Shown piece after piece: positions 30,490 to 41,993 of a DNA stretch of 64,000 bases. Origin of the DNA: Proales similis. Taxonomy: Eukaryota > Rotifera > Eurotatoria > Ploima > Proalidae. Made by a program: the position numbers and the translations under genes. A model generated the notes under the pieces. The model worked only from the letters and a program-made list of their open reading frames with translations. It made no database searches and was not told where the DNA came from. The stretch covers positions 1,335,001 to 1,399,000 of the forward strand of contig JAGVRJ010000009.1 in assembly GCA_019059635.1 (NCBI GenBank). The letters run 5' to 3'. Every line of letters starts with the position of its first letter. Within the stretch, counting starts at the first letter, position 1.

Positions 30490-33400
30490 TTAGCACTTGT
30501 TGCATGTACTGGGACACGGATGAGGGTTGAGGTGTTCTAGCCTGAAGCAGAGATCTTTCCAGCCTGAACAAGCGAGCTGAGAGTCAACACAAGACAAGCT
30601 GCTGCCTGCTGTTTGAACAGGTTTTCGAGGTCTTGTAGAACTAGCGACAGCCAAAGTATAAGATGAAGTAGCCCGGGTTGTGGGTGTAGTAGTCGTCGCC
30701 GCTGTCCAGGTTGATGATGGCCTAGGAGACGCTGGATTTAGGATGATGCCGGAATTCAAGAATCCCTGCGGACAGCTCTCACAGTCCGGGCACATGAAGC
30801 CAGATGAGCCGATGCGGACGCATTGGCCGCCATTGCACGGGTTGGGGTTGCAGGCGTCTCCTTAAACGTACGCGAGCATCATTCAAGATGCTCCGGCTGC
30901 GTTTGTCTCTCGCCAAGACACTTACTTATCTCGCAGTACTCGCCGCTGAATCCATCAGGACACTGACACTCGAATCCGATGCGAGCCGTAACCGCGACGG
31001 GCAGGTCGACGCAGGTGCCTCCGTTCAGACAAGTGACGTTGCTAGAGCACGAGACGGGCGTGGCTTTGCAGAACGAATCGTTTCAGACACTGAGCTTTGA
31101 GTTTCGAGCTAGAGAGGCTGTTTACCTGTGCAAGTTGCACAACTTCGAGCGCACACTATTGAAGCCGGTTTGCCCATTACCGTTGAACCTCGACATCTGT
31201 TCGGATTCAACGAAGGACATTCAAAGAAATTGTCCTTGCAGCTCATCGCGTTGTATTCTGCTCTCGTTCAAATAGAATCGGTTCAACCGATTTTAAACAA
31301 ATTGAATTTACTTTTACAAAATCGACAACAATACGAGCCGATAAAAGAATCAAGACAGAAGGCCTCAGGAGAGAAGTTTCTTTCTTCGACCATTTTGAAC
31401 AACGTTTCACAAGAGACGGATGGAGAGGGCAATTGAATTCCGACCCTAATCTGTGGCACTGGCTGATCTTCAAACGGGCAAGTGTCCGCCGCAGCTTTTT
31501 CACTGCTCGAACAGACTCCGCCCAGACAAATCTAAATTAATTTGTTTTTTCACTTGAGCGAGCTTTGAGAGGGAACTGGTGAATACCTTTCCTGGAGCGC
31601 AGGGTGTACCCTCTGCTGCACCGCCAGGCCAACCGATACACTCTCCGTCTGACTTGGCGCTACAATACAAAACTGTGCAGACCGAGTCGGAGAATGGCTA
31701 GAAATAAAAATATTCAGATAAAATCAATAATCGAGTGAAGCGAAGTGAGATTTACGCTGCAAAAAGAAGCAGAGGGACCATACATTTGCTTGCACTGGTC
31801 GTCAGCCGACCAGACCTGTCCAGGCAGGAAAGTTTCACTCAGTGTGGTCTCATTGGGCAATATGCTCGGCGTGTTGAGTAAGCACTGAGCTTGAGGAGAA
31901 GCAGGTCTTAAGGAATTGGCGTTAGGGCGTTAGTGAATTACAAGTCGGTTGTGAGAAATCAGCTCACCCGTTATGGCTAAGGAGAAAATTCTTGAGCTGG
32001 ACAACTGAACATGGTGAAAATCGATGCATGTTTTCGATGTTGTTGAATTGCGGTCCCGGAGCCATGATGAAGTTTAGCGAGGCAGGACAACCCGATGCCA
32101 GCCCTCCAAGTCCGTCGTGCATCACTCCTAGACTACAGAAAACTAAGATCTCAAATGGTTCGATCACGGGCCAAACTAGCTTACTTGTGTGCTAATTCAT
32201 GGGCAACGACCTTAACAAACAAATAAATTACTAAGATTTGGCAAAAGATCAATAAGCAATAAATAAAGAAGATTTACATGCACGCTGGATAAAGCGCCAA
32301 ATTCTTCCAAAATTGAATATTTCATGTCGGAACAAACACCTCCAAACCTCGCGAAACCGGCTGTTTGCGATCTGGCCTCAAAATTTGGATTCGGAGCACT
32401 TGACCACAAATCTTTGCTAAAAATCCTTAATAGTAGAAAGTTAAAAAAAAAAAGCAAGAAGCATCGAAACCTGAAAAGACCAACAGCATGATCAAAATCG
32501 AATGGAAAGCTTTTCCCATTCATAAGCGAAACAAACGAACTCATTGAATCCTCAGTGAGAATGACCTCTTTGCCCTTGTAATGTTGAAATGAAGGGATTC
32601 CAACCACGGAAGGGTTGGTCCACTGAGTATCAGCCGGATTCTTAAATTCGAGTGCGAAAACGCGTCCACAGAGATCATGCAAGAAGAGTTACGGTCAGGA
32701 ACAAGAAGTTGGTCAGTCTCACACTCAGTCTGAGATCGGGGTCCGAGCTGAGCGAGTTCTCGTAGCGAGCGTTCACCTTGGTTCCAAGCTCAGATGCAGA
32801 AGAGGAGCAGAGAGAAGGAGGGACACTTACGCCGTTGAGCACTTGCGCCAAGTAGATGCGCATGTGCTGGAACACCTGGGCCTGGTCGGTGGTGCCCGAG
32901 AAGCGGACATGGTCGTTGTAGATCGACAGGTCGGTGACCACCAGGGTCTCGACAACCATTGACACCGGCTGTCCGTTGACGGCGCGAGAGGCCGAGCTCC
33001 AGCCCCTGACATAACCCACTTAGCACAGAGCCCGGTCACAAGTAAGAGAAGCTGCGAGCTCACCTGCCCATAGGGATCGACGACGAAGGCCGGGGAACAA
33101 AGTCGTCAACAAAACTAATGCCTGCCAGCTGAAGGTCCTCCGCAGTCGTGAGCCTGGCGCCGTGCACGTTGGCTTCCACGTCAAAGCCCGCGTCTCCGGC
33201 CAGCGGTAGGATGTCGATGGCCTGGTCTCTCTGCTCGGACAGGCCCACCGAGGCGAGCACGCGGAACGGCTTGCCTTCTCCGCTGCGCTTGTTTCGGATA
33301 AGGGTGGCGTGGCCGTCTAGGCCGCCAGCGCGCCGGTAGAACTCGTGCTCTATCTGCAATCACATTAAGCTGCTGGGCCTGACCAAGAGTGACAGTCAAT

Positions 33401-33784
33401 GTTGCTCACGCACCTTGTGTTCAGGCAGCTCTCGGTACTTGGTCGGCTGGCCCGATACAGGGTCGATGACGTAGATATCGGCCGAGGCGACGGGATGCGA
33501 AGAGCTGGTCGGCGGCAGGATCTCGAACTCCACGCTCTCGCCTGCCTGGTCCAGTTCGGGATGGACGAGTGAGAAGCGCGCCGGGAACTGACCCGCTCCG
33601 ACCGGCTCGTGCACAATGTCCAAGCCGTGCAGCAGGTTGATGCGTTCATCCCTCAGTTCGTCTTGAGGCCAGAGTCATTTGAGTCCGATTACCGGATGGG
33701 ACTAGAATTACCTGCGCTCTTCTGAAAGTACAGTCCATAGGTGGATACTACTAATAAAGTTAGAAGGAGAAAGGTTTTTCCCAT
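30490..33784 (-). CDS. Secreted ADAMTS/reprolysin-like metalloprotease B
   Basis: The exon layout matches gene A. The signal peptide is MGKTFLLLTLLVVSTYG, followed by the same QKSAG. The prodomain (32690-33660) is nearly identical to that of A. The zinc site, completed across an intron, is HELAHNLGVMHDG and the Met-turn is NFIMAPGP. A Cys-rich region, one ShKT (SCKD...VCARSCATC), the EGF pair, a short Thr/Pro linker and one terminal ShKT domain (PCPSTCNKC) follow. So B lacks the long mucin tract and one ShKT domain of A. A TATA box precedes the gene. The active site looks intact and the protein is expected to be secreted. The mosaic identity to A suggests recent gene conversion or duplication with fast divergence of the catalytic half. 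Confidence 0.91.
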
Positions 33785-33844
33785 TTTTCCTATTTCAGAA
33801 TTTTTTTACTTCGAAACTTTTGCAGAAACCAAATCCAACACCGT

Positions 33845-33852
33845 TATTTATA
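33845..33852 (-). promoter_or_regulatory. TATA box of metalloprotease B
   Basis: TATAAATA on the minus strand, about 60 bases upstream of the ATG at 33784. It lies in the 406-bp divergent region shared with ZNF277. Confidence 0.6.
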
Positions 33853-34190
33853 GGCCAGCTCAACGAGTGTTTTTATTTTTCCCTTTTCTTCAGTTACAAT
33901 TCTTTTTCTTTGCATTTATGCTGTTTTTCTTTTTGTGTATGCGTAAGCCTTTTTAGTGTGTTACTCTTTTTCCATTTTCTGGTGCACTTTTAACTCGTCA
34001 GAGTACTTTTTAGTGTCAAAAAGTGCAGTTGAAAACAAGCGTTACTCGTAGTTCATTCTAACGGGACTTTGTCAAGTCTATTTTTAGTCTTCTCTCTACA
34101 ATCACGTGTTCTCCCTTCGAGTATGAATGCACACTCGACGCATGCGTTTATTCGTTCGTTTTTATTGTTTTGTATATTTTTGGTTCGAGT

Positions 34191-35934
34191 ATGCTGAAGA
34201 AACCGATTGCCGACATTGTCAATCGGCCGCTCAATCTTGGCGAACTGTTTGGCAAAGAAAACTGTAAAAGTGTGCGTCAATGCGAATGCCTTCTTTGTGA
34301 GCAGACCTTTCCAACCGAGCCATACAAGCCGCTTTTGGCTCATTTGATATCTGCGCATCATCTCGTTGTTTCCGATGTCGACCGTATCGGTGACCTTGAA
34401 AAGTAGGCCCTTCTTACCGCCTTGTACGGTTGGAATTTTCCAAACCCTCTCTCACCCTTTGTCCCTGTCCAGATACGTTTCATATTGGCGCAATCGATTC
34501 AAAAAAGAACGGCTCGAAACCGTTTGCTATCAGATTCGAACCAACAGTCAGCACACAGACAAAGGTTCACTTATAGACTATTTCCAGTTTCAAATGAACA
34601 GCGTCTCTCTATTTCGGAAGACTTTAGGCGAGTCGGAAATCTTCTATCTGCTGTGCGATGAGCTGCCCGAAGATCGAAGTATACGCGAAGAGCTCAACGT
34701 CTATCGGCTGGTGATTCTTTGAGGCTCGAATAAGCTTTATTCTAAATTCGACTTTAACGGGGAAATTGAAGGAACGCGCTTTGGCTCAGCTGGAGAACGA
34801 GCGACGAGACAGTTGCTTTTCGCGCGAATGTCTCTTCTGCGGCTTGAAGATCGGACCGACCAAGGCCCAGCTGCTGGGCCACTTGTCAGCTGAGCACAAC
34901 TTCAGCATCGGTCAGCCGGACAACCTTGGCAAGTGAAATTTAAAGCTTATTGGCCAATCGTGAATGCTTTAACACTTGACACAGTCTACGTGGCCGAGTT
35001 CTACGACCAACTCAAGGAACGAGTTGACAAGTAACCGTCGCTCATTGAACTCTTTCATTTTTCTCTCAATCAATTATCTCAATTTGAAGGCTTCAGTGTC
35101 TTTATTGTGACAAGATATTTTACGACAAGCACATATTGAAAGAGCATATGAGGAAGAAGCAGCACAAATGCATCAACCCGGATAATCGCCAGTTTGACAA
35201 GTACTACGTGATAAACTACCTCGAGTACGGACGCAAATGGCACGACATCAAGTCAGAAAGAGACAAAAATGAGCCGGACGAAGCTGAACTGTAAGCGATT
35301 GGACGATTTCTTGCTGCTTTGCGGTTGAATCGTGACAATCATGGTTGCCAAGGTCACTTGATGACTGGACCGATCCGGTGCAGAGTTTCTACTGCTTGTT
35401 CTGCGAGCATTCATGCGAACACGAATCGCAAATTCTGGCTCACATGAACGACGAGCACGGCTTTGTGCTCAGCGATCTGTTCGAGTATTCGTTCTACGAT
35501 CAAGTCAAGTTCATTAATTACGTTAGACGTCAGGTAGGTGCCTTTGGAAGCGTTGAAATCACGTTTTGAAAATTAAATATTCTACTCAGATGCTCTTGAG
35601 CTCTTGTTTCGTGTGTCGAGCACAGTTCTCCGACAAAGCTGAACTGAGAGCACATTTGGAACGAGATCAACATCTGAGGGCAATGCCGCCTCGAGATCTG
35701 TGGGACCAGCCAGAGTAACTTGAAGGCTCCTGTTTAATTCGGCTTCTTCTGACCTTGATCTCGATCGTCAGGTATCTATTCTCCACTTACGAAGACGACA
35801 GCCTGCTCTGCCTGCTGGACGACAACGCCTATTCCCAAGACGAGCAGCGAGTGCAAGTCATTCCGCAGAAATTCGAAGTCGAAACGCGGCATGAGATGTT
35901 TGGCGCTGTCGACCATCTCAGCCTGAATGAATAA
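34191..35934 (+). CDS. ZNF277: Zinc finger protein 277
   Basis: Eight exons: 34191-34402, 34473-34710, 34772-34928, 34985-35030, 35090-35290, 35353-35533, 35590-35714 and 35772-35934, encoding 440 residues (human 450). C2H2-type fingers appear as CECLLCEQTF...HLISAHH, ECLFCGLKI...HLSAEHNF, QCLYCDKIF...HMRKKQH, YCLFCEHSC...HMNDEHGF and CFVCRAQF...HLERDQH. Family landmarks include FYLLCDELPEDRSIREEL, KYYVINYLEYG and YLFSTYEDDSLLCLL. ZNF277 is a conserved ribosomal-protein uS5-interacting and chromatin-associated factor. The third intron begins GC rather than GT (TTG/gcaagt), forced by reading frame. The stop codon lies inside an AATAAA hexamer (35930-35935), so the 3' UTR may be extremely short. 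Divergent from metalloprotease B. Confidence 0.96.
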
Positions 35935-36184
35935 ATTCAATAACCGAATTTGTTATTTTTTTCTCTCTTTTGCCTTTCATTCACTTGAAATTCAACCAAA
36001 AGAAAAATGAAATCTAAAAAAAAGTGGGGAGCCAGTTTTGAGCGTAAATAATCGAATTTGCTAAAAGAATTTTCTCGGTCGAGTCAACTCAAACAGGCGT
36101 CTAGTTATGTTTCAATAAGAGCAAACAAAACTCGCTATTTGCAGGTTTTTGATCACAAATTTAAACTTGAAACAAAAGCAGACG

Positions 36185-38321
36185 ATGAACACTTGCCTGA
36201 GTCTGCTGTGGCCTTGGATATTCATTTTGCTGAAAGTGAATGGCACGCACTATAGAGGAGGCTCGCTGTCCGCCGAGGCAGTCTCTCACACAAGCAGCGT
36301 GGCCACGTTTTCGTTGACATATAAATTCGGCTGGCGACTCAGCTTCAGCGCAGAGACCCAATGCAACGACACGCTCGTTCACGATACAAGCGTCTTCATT
36401 GGCGAACTTCATCCGATCTCATGCACAAGTGGCTGTGGCCGAGGTCTGCATCAAATTGCCAGCACAAACACCTATTGCACCTCGTTCTCGCCCGAGCAGG
36501 ACTGGGTTCATACACAAAACAGCAGCCATGTGGAGCTTCCTCTTGCCAACCACGTGCTCATCAAAGTTTTTAGCTGCTGTTGGATCGAACTCGTCCAGTA
36601 CGGAATCAAGAGCAGCCATCGGCACAACTGGGCTCTAACACTCAAGCTGCGAACCAAAGTTCGATCTGACAATGGCCTAATGAACAATTCGCCTTCGACA
36701 TCAGTGCTGCCAATTTTGCTTCTCTCACTTGGCCAAGTGCATGAGGTCAGAATTCCGTGGTACGACAAAGACGGCGACGTTGTCAAGTGCCGCTGGTCCA
36801 CCCATTCCGAATGTGCAGGTTCGCGCCTTCTTCGGCGTCCGATTCGCTTCGTTCTAATCGCGAATGCTTACAAGACGTGGCCGAGGCGTTCTCGCTTGCC
36901 ACTCTTCATAGCGAGAACTGCAGCCTGAGCATCGACTTGCTCAATCTAAACGCAAGTGACATCAACTCGACCATCGGATACTACGCGGTCGCTATCCAAA
37001 TGGAAGACTTTGCATCCCCCACGTCCCATACAGCATTGAGTGAGCAAGCCGATTCGTTTTCAGTCACTTAGAAAACTTTTTCTAAACAATTCAGAGACTA
37101 GGCTCGGTGCCGGTGCAGTTTTTGATTCTGGTTCAAGAGCCGCGAAATGAGACTTGCAATCTGAAGTAAGACTCGTTTGAAAAGTGTCCTGAACAACTTG
37201 CTAGAGCTGACCTCTTAAGGCCTGTGCTATTCGGTGACCTGACCGACGACTTGTGCCTCTCTATTGAGTCAGGGACGAGCTTCACTTTTCGCATATCGGC
37301 CGAGTCGAGTTGTGAAAATGTGAACATTACAAACATCGATCTGATTGGTCCGTCAGGCTTGGTCAAAGGGCTGCTAAACAAGACGATTGACGATTCGAAC
37401 GTGTGGGACTTGAACGCCACGTGGACTCCGAAAGAAAATCAAATCGGCAGTCATATTGTGACGGTCGTTGCCTACGATTCGAACCAGCGCGCGTCCGAGG
37501 TTCTGCACTCGACAATACGAGTGAGTGCGCACGGCCCTTTTCAATTCGGCGCAGAATTCAGCGAAATTGGCAGCCAGAATGACTCAATATTCGTCACTCT
37601 AAACTTTAATCGTTCAGTTTACACTTTAAACTCGAACGAAACAGTTCAGCTGTGCACGATGGATTTGGTCAGATGCTATAACTTGACCACAGAGCCGCTA
37701 ATTGCCAACAACTCGGTCAATCTGACCTTTTTAGAAACCCGACTGAGCAGTGGCGAATTCAAGCTGTTTCTTGCCAACGGCTTCTTTAGATCGGCGGCTC
37801 CTTGTGATCGAGAGTTCTTTTCTGATCTGATAGAGTTTAATTTAACTTTAACTGTGGTAACAAGCGACCCAAGCTCATCAATGCCAACGACAAACAATCC
37901 AAGTTCATTCACGCCGGTGACAAGCGCAGACATCAACAGCGATGCGACTCAAGTGGTTGAATTCTCCTCTCAGACTTGGGCAATCACCAGTTTCGGCACT
38001 GATCAGTTGCTGAGCTCACCCGCAGACAACAATTCAGAAGAGACAACATTCACAGACTCGAGCCGGGCCACCACACAGGCCCGGTCAGCAACAACAACAG
38101 CTCAAGTTGAAGAGAAAGAGGCAATCGAGAAAACAAAAGTGAAGACGGTCAACCGGTGCAGTGTGATGCTCTTCTTCTCCTTTTTCCCGTTTCTTTTCTT
38201 GATTCTAGCCCACATTCATTTGGCCTGTGTTCTCCTGTGCTCACTTCACCTGAGACTTGAACTTGACCAACTCGTTCTCGTACAGAACGGGTCCGAATCG
38301 AACAAAGACAAATGCTGCTAA
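36185..38321 (+). CDS. Uncharacterised extracellular membrane protein (RCRW/YAVAIQMEDF/SSVPVQF family)
   Basis: Four exons: 36185-36818, 36875-37039, 37102-37165 and 37220-38321, giving 654 residues. A signal peptide (CLSLLWPWIFILLKVNG) is followed by HYRGGSLSAEA, a SLTYKFGWRLSF motif, a CCWIEL block, VVKCRWSTHSEC, GYYAVAIQMEDF and LSSVPVQFLILVQ. This order of motifs recurs in many unnamed secreted or membrane proteins of invertebrates, as I recall them; I know no function. A 400-residue glycosylation-rich region (many N-x-S/T) and a Thr/Ser-rich stalk follow. A hydrophobic stretch (SVMLFFSFFPFLFLILAHI) ends near the C-terminus with a short tail. Cell-surface location is inferred. Apparent frame breaks at 36818 and 37040 are explained by 56- and 62-bp introns with good splice sites. 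Confidence 0.86.
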
Positions 38322-38465
38322 GAATTCAACCCAATGCCCGTTTCTTGTTCAAGTTTATTGCATTTTGAGAGTTTTATTTTAATCAATGGCCATGGCTGGA
38401 GCCTTAATCTAACAGAAGAGTGTCTTTTTCTATTTAAGGGGGCTTATTATAAAACAACAAGATGT

Positions 38466-40778
38466 CTAGTAAACTAATACTCCTTCTTGTTGGCAGAATT
38501 CAATGTATTTCTGCCAAATCGGGTGGCGTCTCAGGGCGTCTACATTGCCGACGATAATAAGGCCATACTTTGCTCTGGTAATGGCCACATTCAAACGACG
38601 TTCGTCGCCTAAAAATCCGATGCCGCGTCGCTGACTGCTGCGAACACAAGATAAAATGATAAAATCCTTCTCGCGGCCTTGGAAGCCGTCTACGTTTGCG
38701 ATCTCAACTTGTTCGAACAGCGGCGAACTTTGAATGAGATGCACCCGTTGGCCTTCGTACATGGTGATCACTCCAATCTGATCGGCTTTTACGTCGACTT
38801 TGAGCAATGAATTTATCTTTTGCACGACCAGCTTGGCCTCTTGCTGATTGAGACACGAGAGGCCATTGTCCCATATCTCTTCTATTCCGTTACAGTGCTG
38901 AAATAGCATCGGCTTGCCACTTCTGGGCCAGATGAATTCGATTCTGGACATGGTCCTCTGTTCGGCGCTCAGGCCGTTTATGAGTTGGCCTTGGTAAAAT
39001 TGCTTCGACGAAAAAGAGCTGAGAAACGGATGCATCCGATACTGAACTCGGAGCATGATTGGCGAGTTGCCAACTGACAATAGGCGCTCGAAAAGAGATC
39101 GAGCGAGTCCTTTGCGAGCTGCTTTTATGCTCAATATTGTCGGAGCGAGCTGTTTGTGATCGCCGACCAGAATTAGCTTTTTGACCGCTTTCACTGCCGC
39201 TATCAAGCACTCGGGCTCGGTTGCTTGGCCACATTCATCAATAAGCACCGAGTTGAATCGAAGGTTCTCTAATCGCGCATCTCCGCCACTCACACAAGTG
39301 CAGCAAACAACGTTGGCCATTTCCAGCAATGCCCTCTCAGCTCTCTTTTTCTTTTTCTTAAACTTGGACTTATCCACCGATTCTGGATAGGTCTCGTATG
39401 CCTCGTACATCGCAGCTAAATCTTTGTCTGCAGACATAGCCATTTGATGGACGGCCAGATCATGCAAAATGCCCTCTTCCTGCTCACGGCAAAAAGCGTA
39501 CATGCGAACAACGGGCGTTCCAGTGGCAGCGATGCATTCGGCGAGTCTGTCAGTGGCCACGTTGCTCGGCGCACAAACCAGCACTTTGCCTTGCTTGGCC
39601 AAATGGGCAACAACGCTCGCCGAAGTGACCGTTTTGCCGGTGCCCGGAGGCCCATGTATCAGCGTCAATGTCGAATCAAGAGCCATCTGCACCGCTCGAG
39701 CTTGGTCCGAATTTAGTTCAGGCAGATTGGCCGCACTTAGGGCACTTGTGTCAATTGGCTGCTCAACGGCCAAGTGCTTATCAACTGTTTCACTCTGTTG
39801 GCTTGTTCCTAAAAGGCACGCACGGATCGGCGGGGAGGCTGCGCTCAGTATGGCCAGAGCTTGTTTCATTCTGTCGTAAGGTATCGGATTCCATGCAAAT
39901 TCCAGTCCATACTGGTCTTTGCTACTCATCGGCTCGAGCTCCGATTTGATAAACATCACACAGACTGTGCCACCGGTGTAAAGCTCCCTCAGCTTTGGCA
40001 GCTTAACGATTCTGCCGCTCACAAACAACTTGGTGCCCAAGCGTTTGAAGTTGAGTTGGTCGCCACTTTTCAGCGGTTGCGAAGGGCAGTCGTAAGGCAG
40101 GGAAAAGTAGCCGAGCAGTTTTGAGGGCCGCGGAGCCTCAGCCCATTTCATTCTGATCGGATAGATCTTGGCCCCTTTTAGAAAGGAGGCCTTTGTCTCC
40201 ATATCGATTAGCTGCTCAAATCCGATCGTTTGAGCGTCTGTGTTGGTGGCTTCGAACTGCTTTTGCTTTTTGATTTTGTAATTGAGATAATCTGAAAAGG
40301 TTGCATCGGGATTATTCTTCCAATAGAACTCTAGGCCTCGGATGAGTGCCGAGTCGACTTTTTCAACTTGTTCGAGCTCTTTTTTACGAAGCTTATGGGG
40401 AAAGAAAAATGAGTGAAAGGCACCGTCTTGAAGAAGCGGCTGCCACAAAGAAATGTCAACGTTGGTGTCGATCTTGCCAGTGCCGCTGCAGCTCGGTCGA
40501 CAAATGATCCACAGCGTCTTCTTTTTGTTGCTTTTAATGAATCCGAGGCGAAATACGTTGCGATCGCCGCATATTGCGCACCGTGGCACTAGAGTCGAAG
40601 CGAACTCGACACAGTTGCAGCCGTTGGCGCGCATGTGCTCAACAGCGTGTGAAAGCTGCTTGCCCACAATCGCGTTGCAAAACCATTTCGAATGAACGAG
40701 GCAATAGACAAGAGAATCGGCGCGTTTGAGTTCGCAGTAGCTGCATCCTATTCCACAGTCGTCGGCTTCATTCGACAT
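38466..40778 (-). CDS. UPF1-like: Intronless UPF1-like RNA helicase
   Basis: A single 770-codon frame starts at ATG 40778. The N-terminal Cys/His-rich zinc domain, which binds UPF2 in UPF1, is present (CSYCELKRADSLVYC, WFCNAIVG, CAICGDRNVFRLGFI, WQPLLQDGAFHSF). The SF1 core has GPPGTGKTVTSA (Walker A), VLVCAPSNVATDRL, CCTCVSGGD, VLIDECGQATEPE (motif II, DECG where UPF1 has DEST), LILVGDHKQLAP, VQYRMHP, VDGFQGREKDFIILSCVRS and RRLNVAITRAKYGLIIVG. It stops a few residues after the helicase core (EGVLVY), so the long SQ-rich tail phosphorylated by SMG1 is absent, as is the usual N-terminal extension. Human UPF1 has 1118 residues. Probably a diverged retro-derived paralogue, or this lineage's compact UPF1. 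Role in NMD is inferred. Confidence 0.94.
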   Translation of the reverse strand: MSNEADDCGIGCSYCELKRADSLVYCLVHSKWFCNAIVGKQLSHAVEHMRANGCNCVEFASTLVPRCAICGDRNVFRLGFIKSNKKKTLWIICRPSCSGTGKIDTNVDISLWQPLLQDGAFHSFFFPHKLRKKELEQVEKVDSALIRGLEFYWKNNPDATFSDYLNYKIKKQKQFEATNTDAQTIGFEQLIDMETKASFLKGAKIYPIRMKWAEAPRPSKLLGYFSLPYDCPSQPLKSGDQLNFKRLGTKLFVSGRIVKLPKLRELYTGGTVCVMFIKSELEPMSSKDQYGLEFAWNPIPYDRMKQALAILSAASPPIRACLLGTSQQSETVDKHLAVEQPIDTSALSAANLPELNSDQARAVQMALDSTLTLIHGPPGTGKTVTSASVVAHLAKQGKVLVCAPSNVATDRLAECIAATGTPVVRMYAFCREQEEGILHDLAVHQMAMSADKDLAAMYEAYETYPESVDKSKFKKKKKRAERALLEMANVVCCTCVSGGDARLENLRFNSVLIDECGQATEPECLIAAVKAVKKLILVGDHKQLAPTILSIKAARKGLARSLFERLLSVGNSPIMLRVQYRMHPFLSSFSSKQFYQGQLINGLSAEQRTMSRIEFIWPRSGKPMLFQHCNGIEEIWDNGLSCLNQQEAKLVVQKINSLLKVDVKADQIGVITMYEGQRVHLIQSSPLFEQVEIANVDGFQGREKDFIILSCVRSSQRRGIGFLGDERRLNVAITRAKYGLIIVGNVDALRRHPIWQKYIEFCQQEGVLVY

Positions 40779-41528
40779 CTTTCAAGTCTAAATCGTCTTT
40801 TGGCACGAGAGTTGCGAATTTTCAATGATTCAATGAAATTAAAAATCGTCAATGATTTAAACCGCTCGTGAATGATGACCGCGACGGTTCAATTTGTTGT
40901 TATTTAAAGTTAGAATTTAAAGCATTGCGTGTTTTACTATTGACCGTTCACAAGCTAAGCTTAAGCTTACACTCATCATGTTTTCGGCTTTTTACATCGA
41001 TCTAAACGAGGTGGGGCGAAACGACCCAGCTTTTTTGAGAGGGCATGCGCCATTTCAATGTTAACATTTAATAATCATCGTGCGCTAACGGCTTGTTTAA
41101 TGTTCCATTTGCTTCGATTCGGAATGAGATTGCGTTGAAGGGAAAAGAGAATCTTGAATTTATATTTAAGTGGATGATAATTTGCTTATCCTTGCGAATG
41201 AATCAAGTCAATTGTGAAATGTTTTCAGCGGTGCTAGTTGATAAGGCCGATGATGAGGACAACAGTTGATAAGGGGACAATTGCTCATGATTTTTGAGAT
41301 CTAGCTAATTCAGTCCAGCTAAGTTGAAGCCGCCATATCTATCCAATTCTGAGGGCCTGTCACAGATTGATTGTTGCTGGATGTTGAGAACAAGCTCATG
41401 TTGTTGTTAATCCAGAATTATTATGCGAGGCCCATCCCTGCTTTTAGGTGAATAAATGACGCCAATCAAAGCTCAAATGCGCTCAATTGCATTTATAATT
41501 TCTTTGCGTTTTGATCATTTCCCAGAAC
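40779..41528. other. Divergent promoter region UPF1-like / ninjurin
   Basis: This 750-bp spacer lies between two head-to-head genes. No exon was seen. A cccag acceptor-like site just before ATG 41529 hints at a non-coding first exon of ninjurin inside it. Confidence 0.5.
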
Positions 41529-41993
41529 ATGGACCGAAATCAGACAACAAACGGCGACGATGAAAAGAGAGAGTCAGAGCACGAGATGGATTTTCAAATA
41601 AAAAGAGCCGAACAGGAACGGTTCATGCATCTAGACGGTGTAGACGTTCAGAGCCTCTCAGAGATGTTCGACTCTTATGCGACAAAGAAGACCTACGCGA
41701 CCGGCTTTATAAACTTGGCCTTGATAGCCACCAATTTCACGCAGCTCAAGCATCTGATAGTAACAAGCGGCGAAGAGTATTCCATACTGACTTTAACTGT
41801 GCTCGCTTCGATCGTCTCGTCGCTCTTGCTTCAGATCGCCGCCGGCGTGGTTCTCATTCATTTGGCAAAGAAAGGCGACTTTTACGACCAGAACACTCGC
41901 CAACGTCTTATTCAAAGCAACAACACGGTCACGTTATTGATCTTGGCCGTCTCAGTCTTGAACGTTTTCATAAACGTATTCTTGAACGTCTGA
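41529..41993 (+). CDS. NINJ: Ninjurin
   Basis: A 154-residue frame runs from ATG 41529. A hydrophilic N-terminus is followed by the conserved amphipathic block YATKKTYATGFINLALIATN, FTQLKHLI, and two hydrophobic segments (LTVLASIVSSLLLQIAAGVV and VTLLILAVSVLNVFINVF). This is the animal ninjurin domain order. Ninjurins are small plasma-membrane proteins in adhesion and, by oligomerising, in plasma-membrane rupture. A splice-acceptor-like TTTCCCAG lies just before the ATG, so an untranslated first exon is likely. AATAAA is at 42018-42023, only 25 bases after the stop. It is divergent from the UPF1-like gene. Confidence 0.92.
   Translation: MDRNQTTNGDDEKRESEHEMDFQIKRAEQERFMHLDGVDVQSLSEMFDSYATKKTYATGFINLALIATNFTQLKHLIVTSGEEYSILTLTVLASIVSSLLLQIAAGVVLIHLAKKGDFYDQNTRQRLIQSNNTVTLLILAVSVLNVFINVFLNV

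Noticed and set aside
36811-36880. Apparent frame break in the extracellular protein gene
   Set aside because: A 56-bp GT-AG intron (36819-36874) restores SECADVAEAF in frame.
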